A stretch of 64,000 nt of DNA from Streptococcus xiaochunlingii (GCF_006385805.1 NZ_VFSG01000001.1:558001-622000); one strand, 5' to 3'; positions 34,920-47,100 are shown, counted from the stretch's first letter. Notes: generated by a model from the letters alone, not told the origin. Program-made: numbers and translations.

Positions 34920-34926
34920 TCTTTTT

Positions 34927-35628
34927 TTAAAACATTTTAAAGACTGCTACTGCTAGTACTGATCCAATGATTGGCCCAACTACTGGGATCCAAGCGTAAC
35001 CCCAGTCGCCATCTCCTTTGTTAGGAATAGGAAGGAGGCTGTGCATGATACGAGGTCCTAAGTCACGAGCTGGGTTGAGAGCGTAACCTGTGGTTCCACC
35101 AAGAGACAAACCAATCCCCACAATCAAGGTACCAACAGCAAAGGTACCAAGCCCTGCTTGAAGGTCATAAAGACCAAGCGCAAAGATCGTTAGTAGCAAG
35201 ACAAAGGTTCCAAGAATTTCACTGATGAGGTTTGAAGTAGTGTCCTTAATTGCTGGACCTGTACTGAAAGTTCCAAGGATATTTCCAGGATTTTCTTCTG
35301 CTAAGTAATGCGGTTTGAACTGTAACCAGACAAGGACTTGCCCTACCATGGCTCCGGCAAATTGAGCAAGGATATAAGGAATGACAGATGCCCAAGCTAG
35401 GCCACCATTAAGAGCAACCCCAATTGTTACTGCAGGGTTCAAATGGGCCGGACTTAACTTACCAGAGATGAAGGCTGCGACAGCAACCGCAATCCCCCAA
35501 CCAAGGGTAATGACGATCCAACCTGAGTTGTGGCTTTTCGTTTTTGGAAGAACCACTCCTGCTACAACCCCATTTCCCAGAAGAATGAGGATTAAGGTTC
35601 CTAAAAATTCACCAAATAATTCTTTCAT
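34927..35628 (-). CDS. glpF: Glycerol uptake facilitator (aquaglyceroporin)
   Basis: 233-residue MIP-family channel with six spans and the two half-helix signatures AHLNPAVTIG (about residue 65) and ALNPARDLGPR (about residue 190). The Asp after NPAR is typical of glycerol-conducting members. It lets glycerol diffuse in for phosphorylation by GlpK. Last gene of glpK-glpO-glpF. The 70-base gap after glpO holds a GGGG...CCCC hairpin with a weak T-run that could lower downstream expression. Confidence 0.93.
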   Translation of the reverse strand: MKELFGEFLGTLILILLGNGVVAGVVLPKTKSHNSGWIVITLGWGIAVAVAAFISGKLSPAHLNPAVTIGVALNGGLAWASVIPYILAQFAGAMVGQVLVWLQFKPHYLAEENPGNILGTFSTGPAIKDTTSNLISEILGTFVLLLTIFALGLYDLQAGLGTFAVGTLIVGIGLSLGGTTGYALNPARDLGPRIMHSLLPIPNKGDGDWGYAWIPVVGPIIGSVLAVAVFKMF

Positions 35629-35698
35629 ATGATTTAATTCTCCATTATAAAGAGGGGAAGGTTAGACAGTCTTCTTTCCAACCCCTTTTTTGTTTTTC

Positions 35699-37525
35699 TT
35701 AGTTTTTTAATGTTGCCAAGTCATTGTTTTCCAAAGCGACTTGCAAGTCTTTGCGGTAGCCAACTTTTTCTTCTTCTGACCATTCATAGAAGCGGCCCAT
35801 TTCATCCAAAACAGGTTCGATCATCGCATCTAAGCTATCCCGCATAAAGAGCATGTGGTTGGTACGACGAAGAAGGAAATCAACTGGGCTGAGTGCCAAT
35901 TCATTGCGCATTGCATAGTGAAGTGACAAGGTATCAGCCAAGCTCAATCCAGGTGCCTGTTCCACGCTATGAGCAAGGGCGAAGACCTTAGGTGCATTGG
36001 AACCATATAGGTTAGCTAGGTAGTGAGCTTCCTTGCTGTCCAAGCCACGAGATACTCCTAGTTGAGCAAAAGCTTCAATTTCAGAATCCACGTTTGTTGG
36101 GTTAATTTCGCCACCAGATACTGGGTAGGTCTTAGAATTGATTAGCTTAAACTGACGGTCGAACTCTTCCTTAAGAATGTTCAAGACACGCTCCATAGCC
36201 CCTTCAGCCATCTTGCGGTAGTCTGTAATCTTCCCACCAGCAAGGGTCAAAAGACCATTGTCATCGCGATCGAGGCTTGATCCACGTGAGACAGCAGATG
36301 GATCCAAGTGTTTTTCAGAAGTGCTACCTTCCAAGTGGCTGATTGCTGATTCAACATCTTCACGAGATTTTTCTTTAGAAAGATAGCCTTCAACTGTTGC
36401 AATCAAAGTATTAAAGCTTTCATCACTGATGGTTCCGTTGTTTCCACCATTGTAGTCAGAAGCACTATTTCCTGAGATCAAAGGACGGAGACCAGCCCAG
36501 CTACTTTCGATGTCATCGATGGTGATGTGAGCTTCTGGGAAGCGGTTATTTACGATACCTAACAAGTAGTCGACATCTTCTTGGGTCACTTTTGGATGCT
36601 CTAAGTCACCAGTGTAGTCTGTATCAGTCGTTCCAAAGTAGGTTTTGTTTTCCCGTGGCAAGACGAAGACCATCCGACCGTCTCCAAGACCAGTGTCAAA
36701 GTAAACTGGTTGAGAAACCTTGATCTTGCTTGTGTCTACGACCAAATGCACACCCTTGGTTGGACGCATTTGTGAATGCTGCTCTCCATTATTTGAGAGA
36801 TTACGCACTTTATCGCTCCAAGGACCAGTTGTATTAATCACCAAACGAGCCTTGATTTCAAAGACCTCGTCTGTCAAGAGATCACGCGCCACTACACCTG
36901 TGATCTTACCAGATTCATCAAAGAGGAATCCTTCTGCTTTTACGTGGTTGGCAATAAGTGCACCATCTTGGTTGGCACGTTTGATATTTTCAATCACCAA
37001 ACGAGCATCATTGTTGCGGAAGTCTAGGTAAACCCCACCACCGACAAGACCTTCTTGTTTCAACTCAGGCTCCCGAGCCAACACTTCCTCCTTGGTCAAA
37101 ACCTTGTTGGCAGCTGGTGTATTGCTGACACCTGCCAAGAGGTCATAGAGGTCCATGGCTACCTTGAGACGGAAGAGGCTGAAAGTTGCCCCATCTTCAT
37201 CATAGACTGGTAAGAGCATTGGGTCTGGTTTTGGAATATGAGGAGCAATTTGTTGCACCACTGCACGTTCTGAAACCGTATCTGATACCACTTCTACGTC
37301 AAATTGTTTGAGGTAACGAAGTCCACCGTGGACCAATTTTGTTGAACGACTGGAGGTTCCTTCCGCAAAGTCCTGCATTTCGATCAAACCTGTTTCAAGA
37401 CCACTGGCTGCTGCCTGCAAGGCTACACCAGCACCTGTGATCCCACCTCCGATGATCAAAAGATCAAGGGTGCGTTCTTGCATTTTCTTAATCGATAATT
37501 CACGTGTTTTCTTTGAAAATTCCAT
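35699..37525 (-). CDS. glpO: Alpha-glycerophosphate oxidase
   Basis: 608-residue FAD enzyme that oxidises glycerol-3-phosphate to dihydroxyacetone phosphate with oxygen, producing hydrogen peroxide. The FAD loop IIGGGITGAGVALQAAASG is near residue 25; SSRSTKLVHGGLRYL follows. The streptococcal/enterococcal-type insert (about residues 350-410, GNSASDYNGGNNGTISDE...) sets it apart from the respiratory GlpD. The C-terminal GlpO domain is complete. It sits between glpK and glpF, so the operon takes glycerol to the triose pool. Peroxide output may link to the YaaA stress gene only in a general way. Confidence 0.95.
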   Translation of the reverse strand: MEFSKKTRELSIKKMQERTLDLLIIGGGITGAGVALQAAASGLETGLIEMQDFAEGTSSRSTKLVHGGLRYLKQFDVEVVSDTVSERAVVQQIAPHIPKPDPMLLPVYDEDGATFSLFRLKVAMDLYDLLAGVSNTPAANKVLTKEEVLAREPELKQEGLVGGGVYLDFRNNDARLVIENIKRANQDGALIANHVKAEGFLFDESGKITGVVARDLLTDEVFEIKARLVINTTGPWSDKVRNLSNNGEQHSQMRPTKGVHLVVDTSKIKVSQPVYFDTGLGDGRMVFVLPRENKTYFGTTDTDYTGDLEHPKVTQEDVDYLLGIVNNRFPEAHITIDDIESSWAGLRPLISGNSASDYNGGNNGTISDESFNTLIATVEGYLSKEKSREDVESAISHLEGSTSEKHLDPSAVSRGSSLDRDDNGLLTLAGGKITDYRKMAEGAMERVLNILKEEFDRQFKLINSKTYPVSGGEINPTNVDSEIEAFAQLGVSRGLDSKEAHYLANLYGSNAPKVFALAHSVEQAPGLSLADTLSLHYAMRNELALSPVDFLLRRTNHMLFMRDSLDAMIEPVLDEMGRFYEWSEEEKVGYRKDLQVALENNDLATLKN

Positions 37526-37558
37526 AATTCTTCACTTTCTATCCTTCTGGAGGCTGGA

Positions 37559-39097
<1,539 letters not shown>

Positions 39098-39124
39098 TTA
39101 GGAGACGTACTCCTTACATTGTCT

Positions 39125-39148
39125 AGTATACAAAATAAACCGCTTTCA
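39125..39148 (-). promoter_or_regulatory. glp promoter -10 with overlapping cre site
   Basis: On the minus strand TGAAAGCGGTTTAT matches 12 of 14 positions of the cre consensus (TGWAANCGNTNWCA); TATACT five bases later is the likely -10. CcpA binding here would repress the glycerol operon on glucose. Confidence 0.7.
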
Positions 39149-39272
39149 TGTTCATCAATTTTTTTTTAATTTTTAAAAAATATGAGGGGCGTCTCTTGAA
39201 TCGCTTGAGACAGAAGAGATTTCCACACTTCTGTTCTATTAAATTTTCAGACAAATCTAAGCATTTTCCAAC

Positions 39273-39297
39273 AAAAAAAGAAGACCCAAGTCTTCTT
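39273..39297 (-). terminator. Terminator of the Mga-like regulator gene
   Basis: AGAAGAC-ttgg-GTCTTCT followed by six T on the minus strand. Confidence 0.85.
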
Positions 39298-39306
39298 TGT
39301 AATCTA

Positions 39307-40746
39307 CTAAGAATTGGCATCCCCATAAATCATCTGACGAATATTGGCTAAATCTGTCAGATCCAAGTCATATTTCAAATAATAGACAGGAATTCGCTTG
39401 CTATGGCTAATAGGATTGTTGGTCACAATCAAATCATAATCCGTAGCTGGATCAAAGGCTTCAATGGTAATAAAACGATTGTACTCCAAGTAGCGCTTGA
39501 GGACCTCTGTCATCCGTGTATAGCCTAGATAGCCCACTGTTAAGTCCAGGCCAATCTTAATTTGACGCCCACTATTCTCCACGATATAATCCATTAATTG
39601 AAGCCACTCCCACCTAATTTTTTTATCCAGGGCAGTCGCTTGGGAAAAGAGAGGCAGTTTGCTAAAGATGGAATCTGCTACTTCTCTATAGTCATGGCTA
39701 CTAAATCCATAGGGAGGATGCGTTTCAAGCTGGTATTTATGCTTGTCTTGTAGCAGATAGCCAGAAAATAGATAAACTTGGCCACAAATTTGACTCAATT
39801 CATAGGTCACTGGGCCCTCTATATACTCTCCTAAAAGCTTTTTCGTTTTCATCTCTTGAATGAGTTGCGTAGTCAAAGCCCCAATCTCCCCTCCAAATCC
39901 TAAGATATACTCCATGGTATGAAGGGGGAGGATCCGATGGGTGACTAGAAAAGCAAAGAGGATCAACATCTCTCCATCCTCATAGCTAAGAGCAATGTGT
40001 TTCCCTGAAAAGAGCTGGTCTACCCTATGAAACAAACGTTGATAAAATATATTGTCCGTATAGCCCTTCATCTTCTGTTCAATTTCTCGGAATTGACAGG
40101 CATTAACCTTGAGTCGTTGCTGGGTAATATGGGACCAGAGAACAAAATCCAAGCGTTGTCCTTGAGACAATTTTGCTCCACAGAGCTCTTCTAAGGTTGC
40201 AATTTCGGTTTGTCTTTCTTTCTTGTCCAGTTCTTGTTTCCAGTCTGCACTAGCCCAGATCTTTCGTAGCAAGCCAAAATAAAAATAGCGAATCTTATGT
40301 TCAGGCCCTTTCAAGCGCCCATTGTGGATGGAAAATTGAAACTCAGCTAATAATTTGTTTAAGCCCGAAATATGACGCCCTAATGTCGCTTCACTAATCA
40401 AGAGTTCCTGAGCTAGTTGCTGAGCTTGAAACTGGCCATGATACAGCAAATAGATCAATAGTTGGTACTTGATGGCATTGTCCAAAAAAGCCCGCCGAAT
40501 GTCCCGCCCCTTGGTATCCGAATCCACAAGAAGGCGAAGATTTTCATCTACTACCTCAATGGAAAGGGCCAGCTGATTTTCTTGGGCCTTGTCATTGATC
40601 AGTGCAAGATATTTGTTCAAGGTTGCTTTGGAAAATTCCGTCTCAGCCATCACTTCTGACAGACTGCTTGGAGAATGCTTTTGCAGATGAGACAGGATTA
40701 AAAACTGCCCACCCTCACTTTTTTCCATTAAATCAGCTAAATGCAT
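39307..40746 (-). CDS. Mga-family transcriptional regulator
   Basis: About 479 residues. Two helix-turn-helix units at the N-terminus (LSEVMAETEFSKATLNKYLALIND, about residues 26-49; AQQLAQELLISEATLGRHISGLNKLL, about 108-133) are followed by PRD-like domains and a C-terminal EIIB-like segment (DYDLIVTNNPISH). This is the Mga/AtxA architecture, in which PTS phosphorylation can tune activity. Its place immediately upstream of glpK and on the same strand suggests control of glycerol use. The ATG of MHLADLMEKS was chosen, with GGAAGGG 11 bases before it. Confidence 0.8.
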   Translation of the reverse strand: MHLADLMEKSEGGQFLILSHLQKHSPSSLSEVMAETEFSKATLNKYLALINDKAQENQLALSIEVVDENLRLLVDSDTKGRDIRRAFLDNAIKYQLLIYLLYHGQFQAQQLAQELLISEATLGRHISGLNKLLAEFQFSIHNGRLKGPEHKIRYFYFGLLRKIWASADWKQELDKKERQTEIATLEELCGAKLSQGQRLDFVLWSHITQQRLKVNACQFREIEQKMKGYTDNIFYQRLFHRVDQLFSGKHIALSYEDGEMLILFAFLVTHRILPLHTMEYILGFGGEIGALTTQLIQEMKTKKLLGEYIEGPVTYELSQICGQVYLFSGYLLQDKHKYQLETHPPYGFSSHDYREVADSIFSKLPLFSQATALDKKIRWEWLQLMDYIVENSGRQIKIGLDLTVGYLGYTRMTEVLKRYLEYNRFITIEAFDPATDYDLIVTNNPISHSKRIPVYYLKYDLDLTDLANIRQMIYGDANS

Positions 40747-40997
40747 TTTCAGAAAACCCTTCCATGATATTAGTTTTAGCATAACACAAAACTTATGAAA
40801 GTCGAAATATAATGCTTACCAGCTCTATCTAAATATCACAAATCTCTAAATTATAAAACCTCCCACCGAAATTAGATGAGAGGTGCAACTCTATTTCTAT
40901 GATTTTCGCATAGTCACTAGCCAAGTGGCTACTAGGATTTTGAAAATAATTTGCTCATTTTACCTCCGTAACAGGATGATAAATCAGATAGTCCCCC

Positions 40998-41867
40998 CTA
41001 ATCCGCGTCAACCCAAAGATGGTATTGTTCACAATGGAGACATCGAAAGAGATAGCCACACATAGAACCATCCTTGACTAAGTATTCAGCTACATCCTGA
41101 AATTCATTACGTGCCTCGTATTCTGCTAAGACTTGCTCTGCAATGCCCATCTCTTCCAGTTCACGAGTGCCAACTGTCCCCAGATAGACACAGTAGTCTT
41201 GGCAACAAGAGAGCCAATATTCGCCCTGCCAGCTACTATAGCCTGGAGTTTGACAGAATAGGACCTGGTCTTTTTCCTTATCCATGACCCCTTGCCAATC
41301 AGCATCTTGGATAAACTCTGCTTCAAACTTCTGGGCAGCACGACCTGTAGCAATACAAGTCGGACAGAGATGACTTAGCTCTTCTTCACAATAGGGTCTC
41401 AACGCATAATAAATGGTGTGGGCTTCCCCACACGAAGGACAGGTCTTAGGCTCTCCTTCCTTAAAGGCACCCGTTGCTAGTGGGTCCGGATGATAGCGGA
41501 AGGTTGGCAATTCATTGATTTTCTCTTTATGAGCCTCTTTTTCTTTTTCAGTCAAGGGACGCGGGAGAGCAAAGCGATCTCCATGACTATGACTCATCTT
41601 TTCTAAGATGAAAAGTTTCTTAACTTGCTTACGATCAGACTTGTCTACTAGCTCTGTGAAGAGGGCAAAGGCACTGGCATACAAGCCCAACTCTTGGTAA
41701 ACATCCACCAAGACCTGCTTAGCTTCTGGAGTTTCCAGTAAAGCTAGACGATCTGCAAATTCATAGAGAGCTAGCACGCTGGATGAATCCTTATCTTGCG
41801 CTTGGAACTGCTTTTTAAGCCGGATATATTCTTTCATCGAATCGATCATAGGACTACTCGCTTTCAT
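40998..41867 (-). CDS. CbrC-family (UPF0167) protein with N-terminal extension
   Basis: About 289 residues. The C-terminal 180 residues match CbrC: FRYHPDPLATGAF, a zinc-ribbon-like CPSCG with a second Cys pair (CPTC), FCQTPGYSSWQGEYWLSCC and FRCLHCEQYHLWVD at the end. An alpha-helical N-terminal extension (about residues 1-100) looks like a helical-repeat domain. In E. coli CbrC is tied to colicin E2 tolerance, so an envelope-stress role is possible but unproven. The start is uncertain: several ATG codons cluster within 40 bases and none has a strong site. Confidence 0.7.
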   Translation of the reverse strand: MKASSPMIDSMKEYIRLKKQFQAQDKDSSSVLALYEFADRLALLETPEAKQVLVDVYQELGLYASAFALFTELVDKSDRKQVKKLFILEKMSHSHGDRFALPRPLTEKEKEAHKEKINELPTFRYHPDPLATGAFKEGEPKTCPSCGEAHTIYYALRPYCEEELSHLCPTCIATGRAAQKFEAEFIQDADWQGVMDKEKDQVLFCQTPGYSSWQGEYWLSCCQDYCVYLGTVGTRELEEMGIAEQVLAEYEARNEFQDVAEYLVKDGSMCGYLFRCLHCEQYHLWVDAD

Positions 41868-41915
41868 TTTTAAAGGAAACAATTCGTAAATTCTATTTCT
41901 ACAGATGATTGTATT

Positions 41916-42305
41916 CTAACGTGAATCATGTACTTTAAACCCATACCTACCAGCATTTCGCTTGAGTTTCGCAACTAACACTTCATTGCGCTTGCTTTTC
42001 CCGAAAAAGAGGGGAATGGTCTTACCATTTCTGAGTTCGGTATAGAAAGCATAGCGACTCCCACCACCAGCGCGACCACGGAGTAGCAAGTAGGTAATTT
42101 GCTTAATCTCTTTCAGTGGGATCATTCGCCGACTGAAACACAAAGGCACATGAATGTAGAAGATGCCACTGTTAATATGGAAGGGTGCAAAGAAGGGACC
42201 ACCACTACGTCGGCTAGCCAACCAGCGACGAACGAATAACGTAATGCTGAAGAAGCCAATAAAACCAACACTTAATAATACTGGTCCTGATCCTAAACTT
42301 GCCAT
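41916..42305 (-). CDS. Small membrane-anchored protein, unknown
   Basis: About 129 residues. One N-terminal span (PVLLSVGFIGFFSITLFV) is followed by a basic region and a beta-rich domain (INSGIFYIHVPL...IKQITYLLLRGRAGGGSRYAFYTEL), similar in layout to PH-like bacterial membrane proteins. GGAGGG lies about ten bases before the ATG of MASLGSGP. It is part of a run of small minus-strand genes ending with a lipoprotein gene upstream. Function not assigned. Confidence 0.55.
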   Translation of the reverse strand: MASLGSGPVLLSVGFIGFFSITLFVRRWLASRRSGGPFFAPFHINSGIFYIHVPLCFSRRMIPLKEIKQITYLLLRGRAGGGSRYAFYTELRNGKTIPLFFGKSKRNEVLVAKLKRNAGRYGFKVHDSR

Positions 42306-42358
42306 TCCATTTCTCCCTCCATAAATTCTAAATACACAGTACAATTGTTGACTCGGCC

Positions 42359-42550
42359 TTAATCAGTATGCTTTTTAGTCTTGGTTAATAAGATGATGAC
42401 AGCCACTAAGAGAAAAATTCCAAATCCGAAAGCAACTTGTTCTAAATCTTTTAATCCTTCAATGTAGGGTAGGAAATACATACTTGATTCTACTAATAGA
42501 AAACCAATAAGAATAAGGGCTAGAGCAAAGTAGCTCCATTTTTTACTCAT
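42359..42550 (-). CDS. Small two-span membrane protein
   Basis: 63 residues with two hydrophobic spans (about 7-28 and 40-56) and a basic C-terminal tail (TKTKKHTD). Not recognised. It lies between the lipoprotein gene and another small membrane protein with short gaps, consistent with one operon. Confidence 0.5.
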   Translation of the reverse strand: MSKKWSYFALALILIGFLLVESSMYFLPYIEGLKDLEQVAFGFGIFLLVAVIILLTKTKKHTD

Positions 42551-42603
42551 CTTTAGCTCCTTTCCTTAGCTGGAATTCCATCAAACTTAACTAGCTGGAA
42601 ATT

Positions 42604-43491
42604 CTATTTGGTTTCAACCCATTTTTCATTGTCCATGATAAAGGGCTTAGCTAGACCTTCACCGGTGTAATCTTGGTATTTGGTCTCCAAGTATTTGTAG
42701 ACATCTTCTTTAGTCGCAAACTTGATGGCTTGATATGGTTCTTCAAAAGTAAGTTTTTCGACAAAGAGATAGCCTTCCTTGGCAGGTACCAAAACGCCCA
42801 CGTGACCAACAAAAAGGGTATTACCGTCTAAATTGTCATGAACGATGACAGAAAGCATACGCGCGTTTTCATTGAATTTGAAATTAGAAAAATACTCTTC
42901 CATCTTCTTAGCATGGACCTTGACATCCGTTGTAGCTTCTGTTGAAACTCGTGAGTAGAGAATGTTAAAGGCTTCCTTGTCTGCCTCATCAAAGACTTTT
43001 CCTTTGTCAATAGCATCATTGTCCACAAACAAGAGTTCACTATCCGCCTGCTGCTTAGGAATCTCGATGCGGTTCTTCAGCAAAGTATAACTATTGATCC
43101 GGCAGTTGGTCCCGACGAAATCGCCCTTCTGCTTGGTCCACAAGTCACTGATCTTCTCCACATCGTATTCCGTCTTTTTGAAGGTGCTGAAGTCACCTAT
43201 CAAGCCGACCGAGCCAACAATGCTATCGTAGTCGGTTACTAGACCCAGAAACTTGTCTACACTTTCCTGATCCAAATAAGCAGATAAGAGAGCCCGCACT
43301 TCTTCGACGCTTTCCTTGCTATTAAGGTTGCTATAGGTTCCCTTGTAGTGCTCCTTGTCTGAATGGGACTGCTGCACTGTGGAGCTTGCCTGTTTTTCAT
43401 TGGATTGCTTTTGGTTGCTACCACAAGCCGCTAAAGCAAAGATTGCCAAGGCACAGCTAGTAAGGAGAATAATTTTTTTTGATGGTTTCAT
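42604..43491 (-). CDS. DUF4300-family lipoprotein
   Basis: 295 residues. The signal peptide ends in lipobox LAAC (Cys23), followed by a polar linker. The body (YSNLNSKESVEEVRALLSAYLD..., GLIGDFSTFKK, NCRINSYTLLKN, LFVGHVGVLVPAKEGYLFVEKLTFEEPYQAIKF) fits DUF4300, a family of streptococcal surface lipoproteins of unknown function. First of a run of four minus-strand genes that includes two small membrane proteins; possibly an envelope operon. Confidence 0.8.
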   Translation of the reverse strand: MKPSKKIILLTSCALAIFALAACGSNQKQSNEKQASSTVQQSHSDKEHYKGTYSNLNSKESVEEVRALLSAYLDQESVDKFLGLVTDYDSIVGSVGLIGDFSTFKKTEYDVEKISDLWTKQKGDFVGTNCRINSYTLLKNRIEIPKQQADSELLFVDNDAIDKGKVFDEADKEAFNILYSRVSTEATTDVKVHAKKMEEYFSNFKFNENARMLSVIVHDNLDGNTLFVGHVGVLVPAKEGYLFVEKLTFEEPYQAIKFATKEDVYKYLETKYQDYTGEGLAKPFIMDNEKWVETK

Positions 43492-43633
43492 AAAGTAGTT
43501 CCTTTTCTATATACTAAGATGTTTTGTACCATGATTCATTTCTTTTTCCTATCGAATCTCCTTATCCTATATTATAGTTTAAAACTGACTTAGCTCCAAC
43601 TATTTTTTACGAATTAAGGAAACTTTATAAGTA

Positions 43634-43665
43634 GCAAAAAAGAGCTGGAAGCTGTCCAGCTCTTC
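43634..43665 (-). terminator. Terminator
   Basis: AGAGCTGG-acagctt-CCAGCTCT followed by six T on the minus strand, downstream of a 103-residue gene. Confidence 0.85.
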
Positions 43666-43680
43666 AAAGAATAATGAAAC

Positions 43681-43992
43681 TTATTTAATTTTGTGTTTGT
43701 TCATCTTTTCTTCAAAGACTTCCGTCATAATGACACGCAATTCTTCCCGTTCTTTTTCAGGAAGGTCTCCTTGGCGCTTGGCCACGGCATAGAGTTCAGG
43801 ATAGCGCATAGCCACACGTTCAATCGTCTTTGTTGTCGCATGCCCTCTGACAAAGAAAGGAATACGCTTGATCCATTCTTGCGGTACAAGAGCAAGCAAC
43901 TTCTTCGCCGCTTCTTTATCAGAAATCTCAGCTGTACTCAAACCTTGGTTGATTTGTTCTTGTTCTTTTTCTGTAAAATCTTTTAATTCCAT
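43681..43992 (-). CDS. Small cytosolic protein, unknown
   Basis: 103 residues, mostly helical and charged (MELKDFTEKEQEQINQGL, ALVPQEWIKRIPFFVRGHAT, YAVAKRQGDLPEKEREELR). The middle (LLALVPQEWIKRIPFFVRGHATTKTIE split) loosely resembles the small PCP-reductase-like helical domain, but the match is weak and I assign no function. Monocistronic with its own terminator. Confidence 0.55.
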   Translation of the reverse strand: MELKDFTEKEQEQINQGLSTAEISDKEAAKKLLALVPQEWIKRIPFFVRGHATTKTIERVAMRYPELYAVAKRQGDLPEKEREELRVIMTEVFEEKMNKHKIK

Positions 43993-44112
43993 TCAGAACC
44001 CTCATTATCTATTTGTATCTAATAGTACATTATACACATAAGAAATCAAAAGTACAATTATAACCTTTCCTTAGCTGAAAGGAAAAATTAATAGCACAAC
44101 AGTATTATCCGC

Positions 44113-44148
44113 ATAAAAAAGCCTCAAGAATTATATTCTTGAGACTTT
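44113..44148 (-). terminator. Terminator of the pilin-repeat LPXTG gene
   Basis: GTCTCAAGAAT-ata-ATTCTTGAGGC followed by TTTTTT on the minus strand. Confidence 0.85.
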
Positions 44149-44191
44149 CTTGTTAAATCAAATGCGCTAATACACTATAGTTAGTTATATA

Positions 44192-47100
44192 TTAGTTATT
44201 TGAAATTTTACGTTTCAACAACACTGCTCCTGAAAGAACAATTGCTCCTGAAAGGATCAATCCGCTTGCTACGACTTCACCTGTACTTGGGAGAAGGACT
44301 TTGCGTCCGCCACCGTTACCATCTCCATTTCCGCCAGGGTTTCCTGGTGCTGGAGTTGTTTTCTCTGGAGTTGTTGTGGTTCCACCATCACCATTACCTG
44401 AACCATGGTTATCTGGTTTATCCGGAGTTGTTACAGTTGTATCTTCACTTACTGTAGTAGTTGTTGTAGTTGTATCCTCACTTACTGTAGTAGTTGTTGT
44501 GGTTGTATCTTCACTTACTGTAGTAGTTGTTGTGGTTGTAGGTTCCTCAGTTGTTGTAGTGGTTGTTGTTGTAGGTTCCTCGGTTGTTGTGGTTGTTGTT
44601 GTGGTTGTTTCACCACCACCTTCACCATGGTTATCTGGATTTTCCGGAGTTGGTGTGGTGGTTGTAGTTGTGGTAGGTTCCTCAGTTGTTGTAGTTGTGG
44701 TTGTTGTAGGTTCCTCAGTTGTTGTAGTTGTAGTTGTGGTAGGTTCCTCAGTTGTTGTAGTTGTAGTTGTTGTAGGTTCCTCAGTTGTTGTAGTTGTGGT
44801 TGTTGTAGGTTCCTCAGTTGTTGTAGTTGTGGTTGTTGTAGGTTCCTCAGTTGTTGTAGTTGTGGTTGTTGTAGGTTCCTCAGTTGTTGTAGTTGTAGTT
44901 GTGGTAGGTTCCTCAGTTGTTGTAGTCGTGGTTGTTGTAGTTGTTGTCGTAGTTGTAGTTACATAAGTATTTGTAAACTTACGTGGAGAATCTGCTTCTT
45001 GAACAGTTGCAACAAGCTTACCTTCACCATTATCTACTACTGAAACATGGACAGTGTAGCTTTCTTCTGAATAAGTAACACCTTCTTCAGAACCAGCTTT
45101 CTCTGTAATCACATATTCATGCTCACCTGGTTCAGTGTATGAAAGTTTGAAGGCTACTTCATTTGTTGCTACTTCAACACCTTCAACTTCTTTACCGTTT
45201 GATGATGTTGCAATAACATTTCCGCCTTCGCTCAATTCAAACTCAAATTGTTCTTTAGCAAGTTCTTTACCAACTAATTCTTTAGTTGCTTTGATAACAG
45301 CTTCTGCTGGTGTTGCTTTATATTTGTTTGTAAACTTACGAGTTGAATCTTCTTCTTTAACAGTAGCAACTAATTTACCTTCACCATTATCTACTACTGA
45401 GACATGGATTGTGTGGCTTGCTTTAGAGTATTCAACTCCTGCTACTGATCCAGCTTTTTCTGTCAACACATATTCGTGTTCACCTGGTTCAGTGTATGAA
45501 AGTTTGAAGGCTACTTCATTTGTCGCTACGTCAACACCTTCAACTTCTTTACCGTTTGATGATGTTGCAATAACATTTCCGCCTTCGCTCAATTCGAATT
45601 CGAATTGTTCTTTAGTAAGTTCTTTACCAACCAATTCTTTAGTTGCTTTAATGACAGCTTCTGTTGGAGAAACTTTATAAGTATTTGTAAACTTACGAGT
45701 TGAATCTGGTTCTGTGACAGTCGCTACAAGTTTACCTTCACCATTATCTACTACTGAGACATGGATTGTGTGGCTTGCTTTAGAGTATTCAACTCCTGCT
45801 ACTGATCCAGCTTTTTCTGTCAACACATATTCGTGCTCACCTGGTTCAGTGTATGAAAGTTTGAAGGCTACTTCATTTGTCGCTACGTCAACACCTTCAA
45901 CTTCTTTACCGTTTGATGATGTTGCGATGACGTTTCCGCCTTCACTCAATTCGAATTCGAATTGTTCTTTAGTAAGTTCTTTACCTACTAATTCCTTAGT
46001 TGCTTTAATGACAGCTTCTGCTGGAGTAGCTTTATAGGTATTTGTAAACTCACGAGCTTCGTCAGCTTCTGTGACAGTCGCTACGAGTTTACCTTCACCA
46101 TTATCTACAACTTTAACATGAACTGTATAGCTTTCCTTAGAGTAAGTAATTCCTTCTGCTGTACCAGCTTTTTCTGTAATTGTATATTCGTGGTCTCCAG
46201 CTTCAGTATAGAGAACTGAGAAGACTACTTCATTTGTTGCTGCTTCAACACCATTGACTGTCTTACCATTTGAAGACGTTGCAATGACTTTACCACCTTC
46301 GCTCAATTCAAACTCAAATTGTTCGTTAGCAAGTTCTTTACCTACTAAATTTTTAGTTGCTTTGAATGTAGCACGAGCTGGTGATGGTTCATATGTGTTT
46401 GTAAAAGTTGGTGCTTGAGTTGTAACCTCAGCTTTAAGTGTTCCACCTTCAGCTTTAACAACAACTGTTACTTCATATGAGTTTTCATCAAATGTGATTC
46501 CTGGAACTTTCGTTTCGGTATTTTCTTTGATGACATAGTTGTAGGTACCAGGACCTTTAGCTTTCAAACCTTCAAATGTGATGCTTCCATCTGCTTTGTT
46601 TGTTGTTGAAGCAATTGGAGTAGTCAAGTTATTTGCATTGTACAAATCAAACTTGAACTCACCATCTTTTAAGGCTACTGGACGATTTCCAGCAAGTACT
46701 TTCTTAGCAGTAATTGAGAAATCTGCTGCGATTGGTTCATCTTGAAGGTTGATCTTAGAACCTTCAGCTCCAAGAGTTACCTTGTATTCTTTTTCATCAA
46801 GAGTATATCCAGCAGGAGCTGTTTTCTCTTTGATGATGAATGTCTTACCGACATATTTTTGATCAAACTCATCAGAGATTGCTACACCTTTTTCATTTGT
46901 AGTCAATTCTGTAGTGATAGTTCCATCTTCTGACTTCACTGTATAAACAGCGCCTGCAACTGGAACCAATGTGAAGGCATTTGTCTTGTTGATCTTAATC
47001 TTGAATGCTGTAGAAGCTTCGATTTGTCCTTTTACAAGAGATACACGTTCAACTTTGAAATCTAAATTTGTACGATTACTACGTTGAGTAAGTGCAGTTC

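Noticed and set aside
44301..44966. Long Val/Ser-rich and Cys-rich plus-strand frames opposite the adhesin stalk
   Set aside because: They are the antisense of the Thr-rich tandem repeats in the LPXTG gene; no start signals and wholly repeat-derived.
44530..44970. Regular short repeats suggesting a CRISPR array
   Set aside because: The unit is 33 bases of in-frame Thr/Glu/Pro codons without unique spacers, and no cas genes are nearby.
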